From positions 464,640 to 528,639 of the forward strand of contig UESW01004572.1 in the NCBI GenBank assembly GCA_900491605.1: 64,000 bases of DNA. The letters run 5' to 3'. This stretch comes from Calamus simplicifolius (lineage: Eukaryota > Streptophyta > Magnoliopsida > Arecales > Arecaceae). Both the position numbers and the translations under genes were made by a program. The notes below the pieces were generated by a model. It was given only the letters and a program-made list of their open reading frames with translations, did no database searches and had not been told where the DNA came from. Shown here piece after piece: positions 36,001 to 47,594 of the stretch. Within the stretch, counting starts at the first letter, position 1. Each line of letters begins with the position of its first letter.

Positions 36001-38970
36001 GAAGCCCAAGGGAAGTTGTGTATGGCAAACCGAGCATTTTGCTCGTGACTGCAAACACCACAAGGGCCAAATCAAGGAAGCAAATGCCACCAACGTTGAT
36101 AATGATGAAATCATCGCCGTCATGAGCGAAGTCATAACAGTCCATGGAAAGGTCCCCGGATGGTGGTACAATACCTATGCCACCATCCATATTTCCTATG
36201 ATAAGTCTATGTTCAAGACTTATGTGGATGTCACCGATGGACAAGAAATACAAATGGGCAATGAAGGCTGGTCTAAGGTGTATGGCAAAGGAAACGTAGA
36301 ACTCAAATTTACTTATGGCAAGAAAATTACTTCAGCAAATGTGTTGCATGTGCCAGATATGAATAGGAACCTTGTTAGTGGGGATCTTTTGAGGAAACCA
36401 AGATAAAATCTATTTTTGAGTCGGGCAAACTTATCTTAACCCGTAATGGTATATTTATTGGCAAGGGCTATTCTAGTGATGGAATGGTCAGATTATGTAT
36501 CATTGATAATGCTATTAATAAAGATGGTGCTTCCGCTTATATGCTTGACTTAATTACATTATGGCATGGAAGACTAGCACATATTGGAATTAGTACTATG
36601 AAAAGGCTTGTTAAATGTGGTTTGATCTCTTACAAAATTGATGAGTTCAATAAATGATGCATTAAATCAAAGATGGCTAAGAAATCATTTCATAGCATTG
36701 AGAGAAATTCCAACTTATTAGAACTTGTACATTCTGATATATGAATTTAATGGCATGTTAACTAGAGTGGGAATAGGTATTTCATTACCTTTATTGATGA
36801 TTGCTCTAGATTCACATATGTTTATTTATTAAAGCATAAAGATGATGCTTTCCATTCTTTTAGAATATATAAAGCGGAGGTAGAAATATTAAAATCCTTA
36901 GAAGTGATAGGGATGTAGAATATTTTCCTAATAATTTTAATGCATTTTGTGAAGAAAATGGCATTATACACCAATGCTCTGCACCACGTACACCACAATA
37001 AAATGGTTTGGCAGAACATAAGAATAGAACATTACAAGAGATGATTAATGCTATGTTAATGCATTCTGAATTGCCATTTAATTTATGGAGTGAAACTTTA
37101 TTCGCTACTTGTCATATTTTAAATAGAATTCCTTTAAAGAAAACTCAGACATCTCCATATGAGATATGGAAAGGAAGAAAGCCCAATATTAGATATTTTA
37201 AAGTATGGGGGTGTCTTGCCTACTACAAGAACCTAGACCCCAAAAGAACCAAATTGGGTACTAGAAGGATGAGAAGTGTTTTTGTTGGTTATGCCACAAA
37301 TAGCAAAGCTTATAGACTCTTGGATCTAGAATCTAATGTGATAGTGGAATATAGAGATGTGGAGTTTCTTGGAAATTTAAAGAGTAGTAATTCTCAAGCT
37401 CCTACAAATTTAAAAAAATAATTTTCATGAGGAGAGATCTTCAAAGGTTGTTGAAGAACAACCGGAGCTTCGAAAAGTAAGAGAATTCGAAAGGCTAAGG
37501 ATTTAGGACCCGATGAAATAGACTCTCAACTTATTTCCTTTATTTGGTTGAAGAAGTAGAGAGAATTTTAACCGTAGGGTATCTATTATTCTTCAAGTGG
37601 AAGATGATCATAAAACCTTTAAGGAAGCTATGGCTTCAAGAGATTCAGCTTTTTGGAAAGAAGCTATACAAGATGAAATGGATTCCATTATAGCTAACCA
37701 CACTTGGAAAATTGTCGATCTATCAAATGGGTCTAAATCATTGGTTGTAAGTGGGTGTTTAGAAGCAAGTACCATAGTGATGGTACTCTTAATACCTATA
37801 AGGCTAGATTAGTAGCTAAAGAGTTTCGACAAAAAGAAGGAATACTATTTTGACACATATGCACCAGTAGCAATAATAACAACAACCAGAGTGTTGTTTG
37901 CGTTGGCTTCATTGTATAACTTATGTTCATCAAATGGATGTCAAAACAGCATTCCTGAATGGAGATCTCGATGAGGAGATCTACATGGAACAACCAGAAG
38001 GTTTTATTTTACCGAAAATGAATATAAAGTATGCAAGCTTGTTAAATCATTATAGACTAAAACAAGCTCCAAAGAAATGGCACAAAAAGTTTGACACATT
38101 CATACTTTCTAATGAATTTGTTCACAATATTTCTGATAAGTGCTTGTACACAAAGGTGCAAAGGAACATAGTAATATTTGTATTCCTTTACATTGATGAT
38201 ATGTTGATCATCAGCAATAAGATGAAAGGCATATTAGAAACAAAGAGGTTTCTAACCTCCTCATTCAAAATGAAAGATCTTGGAAAAGTAGATATTATTT
38301 TGGGGATCAAGGTAAAACAAAATAGTGAGGGTTTTGAACTTTGTCAATCACACTATGTTGAGAAAGTGTTAGACAAGTTCAAATACCTGAAATTCAAAGA
38401 AGTAAATACTCAATTTGATCCAAGTATAAAACTTGCAAAGAATGATGGAAGAGCTGTGGCTCAACTCAAATATAAGTGCAATCGGTTGTCTAATGTATTT
38501 GATGCAATGCACTAGACCTGATTTAGCATTTGCGGTTATTAAACTAAGTAGGTTTACTAGCAGTCCAAGTGTTAAGCATTGGAAGACAATTGGGAGAGTT
38601 TTGGATATCTTATGAAAACCAAAAATCTTTGTCTTCACCATTCAAAGTTTCCTGCTGCTTTGGAAGGATATACCGATGCAAGTTGGATATTAAGTATTGG
38701 AGATAGTAAATCTGTTGACTTTTTAACCGTTTAAAAGGTAAAAGTTTTAAAATAAAAAAATAATATAGAGGACTCATGCGAGCATTAAATGCTTGTGTGG
38801 TACGTGGGACGAACGCTCGCCAACGAACATTCCGCGCTCGCGTGGGCTTGTAACAAATGTTTGCTCACCAGCGAGCGTTCCGCGCGTCCTTTCCGCAAAC
38901 GCTCGAGCGTTCATTCGAGCATTCCATAATTCTTTCCATTCAGGGAGGAACGGTCACAACGGCCAAACGA

Positions 38971-39026
<56 letters not shown>

Positions 39027-42000
39027 CAAAGAGAAAAAAAAAAATATATATTTTGTTTTTTGAGATCCTACTGTTGCAAGGACTTGAAGTTTTATGTCTC
39101 AACCAGCTTCTGAAAAGGTTCATTTAATTATTTTTTATTATTATATACATTATTTTCTTTGGGCATATGAAGGTTTCATTGGATTATACTTCCACACGAT
39201 CGTGCTCGTGGTAGGAGAATCGGATCGAACCGGGTCATTATACCTTGGGGACAGATCGCCTATAACTTGCACGAGGGGATGAAAACTTATCCTTAGAGCA
39301 GTGTCTAACATGCCTCGACTAGACAAGATTTTCTTTTATATTTTATTTATATTTTGTATTTAAATTTTTAGATTAAATCTCTAACATTTTCTAGGAAGGA
39401 TTTTTTGCAAAAACAAAATAATTTTCTAACAGCTAAGGACAAGTTTTTCTATCACTAGAAATTGCTAGATTTTTATTATAAGTTATTAAAAAAAATTCCT
39501 TACTTTTAAATCGGTGCAGAAGCCTTAGAATTTGTTAAAAAAAAGAAGTGTTTTGAATTTAAAATTTAAAATTTAAAATTCAAATTTGAAATTCAAATTT
39601 GAAATTTGAAAATCAAAAATTAAAAAAAATTGAAACTCAAATTCAAATTTGAACTATTTGAGTTAATTTTGCTTAGTGGTTATCTTATTATTGCAAGTAG
39701 TTTCTAGATTTAAATTTTTGAATTTAAATTAAAAATCTAGAAATATATGAAAAATTACTAATTTAAAAGATTCAAACTATAAGGCTAAACCTTTATCTTT
39801 TTGTTGTGTAGAATGAATTAAGCAACCAACTCACTCAAAAAATGGGTTCTGATGATCTTAGTACAATCAAACCTGAAAAGTTTAATGGATTATTCTTTAG
39901 AAGGTGGCAAAGCCAAGTGAAATACTGCGTACCACTTTAGGCTTATTTTCTGCCATAAAATTACCAGATCTCAAATCCAATACTCAACCAAGTTCTTCAG
40001 TATAGTTGATACTTTCTCTTCATCAATATCAAAAACACCTCAAGAAATAGATTTTCATTGTAGACATGGAATTTTAAGTGCTCTATCTGATAATCTTTAT
40101 GATGTATATCTTCATACTAAAACTGCTAAGGAATTATGGGATGTCCTTGAGGCTGAATATGGGATGAATAATGATGGTCTAGATCGATTCACTATCTCAA
40201 AATTTCGAAAGTATGTAATGGTAGATTCCAAACCTATTAGTATTCAAATACATGAATTCCAAGATTTTCTTAGAAAGTCTAAGTTGACTGGCTGTAGTTT
40301 TTCTAAAAACTATAAGGTCCAAGCCTTAGTAGATGCCCTTCCACCTTCTTGATCATCCTTTACACGAGAGCTAAGCCATAAGCAAGGTAACTTGATCCTA
40401 ACAGAAATGATTAACTCTATTAGGATTGAAGAAGAATACCGGCTTAAGCTTAATCAAAATCAAAAGATCGATTTTGGACCTAAAATCCATTTGACCGAAT
40501 CAAATCCAACTCCAAATCAATTCAAACCTAGGGAAAAGAATTTTAAGAAGAAAAAATTTCAATCTAGATCCAACCAATCATATAAACCTCCTCAAAACCA
40601 ACCAAACTAGAACCGACCGAATTAGAAGTCAAAAATTATAAAGGCACATTTTGCTTTGTATATGAAGGACAAATCATGTGGCAAAGGACTGCTACCATCG
40701 AAAGACTGAACCATTAAGGAAATCATCTAAACCACAAGTTAACGTAGTCGAGAGTGGTGCTGAGCCTTCTTTCAGGTCGATAAATTCAAAATCCTTAATT
40801 AACTCAACTCAACCTTCTTGTGATTGGTGGCTTGATTCAGGAGCTGATGTACATGTTTGTTTTGATTGCTCTTGGTTCTCCACCTTTCAGGAATCAAGTA
40901 GAGGAGGTGTAATACTTGGGAATAACTCTTCAGCACAAGTGCTTGGAAAAGGTCAAGTGAACCTAAAGATGACATCTGAAAAAATCCTGGTCATTCACAA
41001 AGTGTTGTTCGTCCCTAGTGTTAGAAGAAATTTGATTAGTGGATCCTCCTTATATCTAGAGGATATAAAATTGTTCTAGAGTCAAATAAAGTTGTAATTA
41101 CTCATAATAGTTTGTAGGTAAAGCTTTATTTGTGAAGGTCTTTTCAAATTAAATGTATCCTCTAAGTTATATAATAAAAGTCCTCTTCTTTTTAATGTTG
41201 AATCTTCAAATGTTTGGCATAGTAGACTTGGTCATGTGAATTTTGATCGTATTCATTATATGACAAATCTTAATCTAATTCCTAAAGTTCATATTGATAG
41301 AAAGTTCAAATGTGAGATTTGTATTCAAGCCAAGATGCCAAGAAAACCTTTTAAATCAGTAAATAGGAGTTCAACACTTCTTGAATTAGTCATAGCGATG
41401 TATGTGACTCTACCAAGTTTCCTACACGGGGAGGAAGTCATTACTTTGTAACATTCATAGATGACTTCTCTCAATATTGTCACATATATTTGATAAAATC
41501 TAAGGATGAAGTATTAGATAAGTTTAAGATTTATAAGGTAGAAGCTGAAACCCAAACTGAGAAAAAGCTTAAGAAATTTAGGTCAGATCGCGGTGGTGAA
41601 TATACCTCAAATGAAATGACTCTATTTTATCAAGAATATGGGGTTATTCATGAAGTTACACCACCATACTCTCCTCAGTCCAATGGTGTAGCTGAACGAA
41701 AAAATCGTACATTAATGGATATGGTTAACTCAATGTTAATAAGTTCAGGCGTACCCAAGAACTTGTGGGGGGAAGCTCTTTAGCTGCATGTTATATTTAA
41801 ATAGGATACCCTTTAAGGATAGTCCTAAAACACCTTTTGAGCTTTGGAAAGGTAGAACACCAGGCTAGATTATCTTAAAGTGTGGGGATGCTTAGCTAAG
41901 GTAGGAATACCTGAACCTAAGAGAAGAAAAATAGGACCTAAAACCGTAGATGCTATCTTTATAGGTTATTCCTTAGATAGCAGTACAAATAGGTTCCTAG

Positions 42001-43802
42001 TGATAAACTCTGATATAAGTGGCATCTCAAATAATACTCTTATCGAATCAAGAGATGCTACTTATTTTGAAAATGTTTTTCTTTCAAGAACCAAGTACCA
42101 AATCAACTCTTCTAATCCTTTCTTGGTTCATGATTCTTTTGAAGCTGGGTCCTCTAATGAGTCAAAGAAAAGGAAAAGATCTAATCCTGAAGGTGAACCT
42201 TCTGAACTTAGAAAAAGTTCAAGGATAAGGAAGAAAAAAGACCTTGGTGAAGGTTTCTTTACTTTCCTAGTCGAAGGCGAACCTTCTTCTTTTTCAGAGG
42301 CGATGTCTTCTCCTGATGCTCCTTTTTGGAAGGAAGCTATTCTTTCTGAATTTAATTCAATCTTACAAAATGAAACTTGGATCTTATCTGATTTACCCCT
42401 GGAAGCAAACCTTTAGGGTGTAAGTGGGTATTTAAGAAGAAATTTAGACCTGATGGTTCAATAGAAAAGTATAAGGCTAGATTAGTAGCCAAAGGGTATA
42501 ACCAAAAGAAAGGGTTAGATTTCTTTGATACCTATTCTCCTGTAGCTAGAATAACAACCCTTAGATCACTTCTTGCTATTGCTTCCATTCATAAGTTAAT
42601 CATTCATCAAATGGATGTGAAGACTGCGTTCCTAAATGGAGATCTTGAGGAGGAGATCTATATGGAACAGCCTGAAGGTTTTGTTGTAAAGGGACAAGAA
42701 GACAAGGTTTGTAAACTTATCAAGTCCCTTTATGGTCTTAAACAGGCTCCTAAACAATGGCATGAGAAATTTGATCAATTATTCTATCTTTTGGATTTCA
42801 AATCAATAATCATGATAAGTGTGTATTCTAAGATCATCGACAATGATTGTGTAATCCTTTGCTTATATGTCGATGATATTTTAATTTTTGGAACATCTCT
42901 TGAAATTATTTCAAGTGTTAAATCTTTCCTCTCTTCTAAGTTTGATATGAAAGATTTAGGTGAAGCGATGTAATCCTAGGGATGAAGCTTATCAAGTCCC
43001 ATGAAGGGATAGCTCTCTCTCTTTCTCATTCTATAGAAAAAATGATCAAGAAGTTTGGTTATTCCAATCTTAAATCAATATCTACTCCTTTTGATCCTAG
43101 CTTTCACCTAAAGAAAAATTTAGGTGACCCAATTAATCAATTAAAGTATTCTCAAATTATAGGATCTCTCTTGTATGTAGCAAACAGGATAAGACCTGAT
43201 ATTGCCTATGCTGTAGGAAGGCTTAGTAGATATAATCAAATCCTGATCAATCTCATTGGGTAGCCTTAGAAAGAGTGTTCCGATATTTAAAGGGAACACT
43301 TAATCTCTCTTTGATGTTCACTGAATACCCTGAGGTGGTTGAGGGTTACAGTGATGCTAATTGGGTCACTGATTCTCATGATTTAAAATCAACCACTGGA
43401 TATTTCTTTCTTCTTGGCGGTGCTGCTATTGCCTGGGGATCCACTAGGCAAACTATTATTTCTAGAAGCACCATGGAGGCCGAGTTGATAGCTCTGGATA
43501 CCACCTGTAATGAGGCAGAGTGGATAAAATCTAATATCAGAGCTACCTTTGGTACCTAAGCCAGTTCCAGCTATATCAATCCATTGTGATAATAAGGCCG
43601 CAATTGAACTGACAAATCAAAAGAGTACCAATAAAAAGATGAATCGCCATATACGGCTTTGTCATAAGTCTATAAGACAACATAAGAAAAATGATGTTAT
43701 CTTCTTGGAATTTGTCAATCCTTTCCGCGAACGCTCGAGCGTTCGCTCAAGCGTTCCGCGATTCTTTCCGTTCTGGAAGGAACGGTCAAAAAGGCCAAAC
43801 GG

Positions 43803-43857
<55 letters not shown>

Positions 43858-46800
43858 GTATATATATGTATATATGTATATATATGTATATATGTATATA
43901 TGTATATATGTATATATGTATATGTATGTATGTATGTATATAGGCAAAAGAAAAGAGACATTGAGATATTAAAATCTTAAAAAAATCTATTTTGTTTTTT
44001 GAGATCCTGTTGTTGCAAGAACTTGGAGTTTTGTTTCTCAACGTTGCAAGGACTTGGAGTTTTGTTTCTCAACCAGCTTCTGAAAAAAGGTTCATTTAAT
44101 TATTTTTTTATTGTTATATACATTATTTTCTTTGAGCATCTGAAGGTTTCATTGGGTTACACCTTCACACGATTGTACTCGTGGTAGGAGGATCAGATCG
44201 AGCCGGGTCGTTGTACCTTGGGGACAGATCGCTTATAACCTACACAAGGGGACAAAAACTTATCCTTAGGGCAGTGTCTAACACGCCTCGATCAGGCAAG
44301 ATTTTTTTTATATTTTTTATATTTTGTATTTAAATTTTTAAATTAAATCTCAAGCATTTTCTAGGAAGGATTTTTTTCAAAAACAAAACAATTTTCTAAC
44401 AAATCTACCCAGGTTGGATGTTTACATGGTAGAGCGACTTCTTGGAAATCCAAGAAACAAACATGTATCATGCATTCGACCATGGAGTCAAATTTATGGC
44501 TCTTGCATCAGCAAGACAAGAGGCTGAGTGGTTAAGGAATCTTCTTCTTGAAATTCCATTGGCTTATGAAAATGTATCAGCAGTGTCAATACATTGTAAT
44601 AGCCACGCTACTTTAGCTAGAGCGTACAGCGAAATGTACAATGTAAAGTCTAAACATATTAGTACATGAGTATGTAAGGAAATTAATCAAGGATGGAATA
44701 ATTTTACTCATATTTGTAAGATCCAATTATAATTTAGCTGATCCTTTCACTAAACCTCTTTCAAGAGACTTAGTAAAAAAGACCTCAAGTGGTATGGGTC
44801 TTAAACTCCATGATTAAAGATCCACCAACGATAGCAACCCAATCTAATACTAGAAAATGACTAGTTTTAGGTTCAATGGGTAAAAACAAATTGTTGATAA
44901 GTGGATGGCTCAAAGTGTCTAACTTGTGAGTGCTAGCTGTTACGATTGGAGGGTTGAGTCTTCGAACTCTTAATGAAATTCAGTCACTGTGGACAAGTAT
45001 CTGTTAGTAACAGAGATACTGGAAGTACTTCACCTATGTGAATATTGAGATGGTGTCGTCTCAAGTGAGAGTGGAGTTTCTCTCATAAATATTCATGACA
45101 TGGATAAGCACATGGCTATAAATGGTGCTAAGCGTGTGGTGTAGAAAAGAAATACTAAGGAGTGTATGTGAAGTATCACTGGTTTTGACACAAGGAATAA
45201 CTGGTTCAAAGCATTTATGCTACCTGAAATTTTGTTAAAACTTTGTGATGTTTTCACTAAGGTTAGGTTCAAATCAAAAAATACCTAGCTGTATTAATTC
45301 TTCTTGTCCTTAATTTTATATGTGGACTAAGCGGCGTTTAGGGAATAGTCGTGAACTCTCTCGCGGTGATTTTCGCCTCAGAAGCCGAAGCGGCATGATG
45401 CTTCGATTCAAAATTTTTTGCCCGTTTCAAAATTTTTTTGCCTCGGATGTGTTGCAAAGTGACGCGACTCTTTGAGAATCGATGCATTTCAGGTACCAGT
45501 GCTGCGGCTCTCAATCTCTATAAATACCACACAAATCAAACCAAAAAAAATCTCAGTTCTTGTCTACAATCGAGTTTTCATTAGTGCTTTGGTGCAAACT
45601 CAATCCAGGCTTGTCGTATCCTGTGGTGTATTTGCTATTTACCACAGAGTATTCGAGAGGGTGCAAATAACGCTTAAAGAAAGCGTTACGTGCGTGATTT
45701 AAGCCTGTCCTTATCTTCATCTCTCTCGGTCTTTATCCTTATTCTAATCATTATCTCTTTATCCTTACATCCCTTTATTCAAATTTTGCAACAATAAGGT
45801 GCTTAAATACAAACTTCTTCATAGCATACAGGCTCATATGGTTTGTTTGCTCCCACTTAGCATAGAAATCCTTCTACTTAGATGTGCTCTTGTTAATGGG
45901 TTTGAGAAGCTCGCTCTCACCTAGAACCAAATCAATGTCTCCAATCCATAAGGCAAACTCTAAATCTTTTTTCTCTCTTATAATTGGAGCTAGTTAACAT
46001 TTCAATTGTAGCATGTTTATTATTCACAGAAAATTGTTCAAAATAAAGAATACAATATATCAAAATGCGGACAATAAATAGCAAAATAGTCCTAACATAA
46101 ATGATTATATGCATCTTGAGAGTCCCATTGCATCATCACAAACTCTCTTTTAGATAGAAAATATAACATACCAATGAGATCTCTCTATATGAAGTCAACC
46201 AACAAAATAAACTAACCTTCAAGAAAACTATCCTCTTTAGACAGGCAAATCCCCTAAGGCAATGCACCCTTTAACAAAAAAAAGGCTTCATAACTATCTC
46301 CAGAATTATAACACAATAACCCCTTTTAGGTAAGTGATTTTATGCTACAACCTAGGATCTTGTTACACTAATATGAAAGTTATTCTACAAGTTTCAATGA
46401 ATGAAACACTTTTACAGTCAAACACCCACATCGATTTGTAAAGTCCTTCCAAACAGAAGCAACTTTACTGCCCACAACAATATGCATACATAACCAAATA
46501 TATGGCTATAACCACTCAACATGGGGTACACAAACCATATGTACCTCTTTAAGTCATAACATTTAATTGCATTCGTACTATATGTCTTGAATTTAACAAA
46601 CATTAATTATGTTTTATGCACATATTCTTTATATTAAGAGCACATAAATTATTTATTGTAAATTAAGTAAAAAATACTAATTGTATTTAAACTATTAGAA
46701 AACAATAATTTACAATCAAAATAAATTTTAGAATATGGCATAAATATCAACAACTAAACAGCAATAATAATTAAACCACAAAGCATAAAATTAAATAAAT

Positions 46801-47548
46801 ACAATGAAAATTATTACTTTAATCAACATACTTAGATACAATTTTGGGTTGCAATCAATCTAGGCTCTTGCCTAGAAGTGGGTCCAAAATCAGAATAAGG
46901 ACCATAATTGCCTCAGCCCCATAATAAGGCTCAATAAACCTTGGCCTTAGAAACGGGACTATAACTCAAAAATAGGATTCATGTCTCAAAACGAAAAGAA
47001 TGAATCCAAACAGGGTCTAACTCTAGCCTTTGTCCCAAGATAGTCAAATCAACCATCCAAGACAAGTCCAAATTAAACCTTGGCCCCAAACAAGGAAAAA
47101 AATCAGGGATTTAATATATTTTCTCTTTTTTTAATAAACCTAATACAGGATTGGGCAAAAATAGCCTGATTTTAAAAAACTAATTCTATAATAAGAAAGA
47201 AAATCCCCATCGAGGATCAATTTCAACCCAACAAATGTAGGCTTATTTAGGTTAATATATAAATATTATCATAGGAAAAATTCATATATAATTAATCAAC
47301 AACAGGTATGAAATCATATTCATCAAAAAATAAGGTATGAAATTATATTGCTACTATAGAAAAACTTGGGTTCAATTCATATATAATCAATCAACAACAG
47401 GTGTGAAATCATATTCATCAAAAAATAAAGTATGAAATTATATTTTGCTACTATAGAAAAACTTGGGTTCTGAATCACATCATAATAAAATTTTTATGCA
47501 TGCATATGCCATCATGGTAAAGCTACAGAAATACTAAAGAAGCATGAG

Positions 47549-47594
<46 letters not shown>

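Larger units (their letters stand above)
38713..44401 (+). mobile_element. Copia element C, nested in the RNase H of element A
   Basis: Begins TGTTGACTTTTTAACC at 38713 and ends TTTTCTAACA at 44401. AAATCT is shared at both borders (38708-38713, 44401-44406), giving a 4-5 bp target duplication whose exact edge is ambiguous. The RNase H of A lines up across the insertion. It has a full 5' LTR (719 bp) and a 3' LTR that has lost its first ~175 bp. Coding order is gag, protease, integrase, reverse transcriptase, RNase H. No standard methionine-tRNA primer site follows the 5' LTR (it reads GCTAAGGACAAG). Confidence 0.87.
34761..45792 (+). mobile_element. Copia element A with LTRs, inserted in element B and split by element C
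   Basis: Direct repeats of 461 and 467 bp (34761-35221, 45326-45792), about 90% alike by eye, flank broken copia gag-pol. The 5-bp AATAA occurs on both sides (34756-34760, 45793-45797), and the gag of B lines up across it. Domain order gag, protease, integrase, reverse transcriptase, RNase H is copia-type. Without nested element C it would be about 5.3 kb. Oddities: the LTRs begin ACTAAGCGG rather than TG, and no primer site is seen between the LTR end and the gag ATG at 35241. Confidence 0.85.

Noticed and set aside
43549..43980. Tyr/Ile-rich open frames over 43.8-43.9 kb
   Set aside because: They are translations of the TA/TATG microsatellite joined to the end of RNase H.
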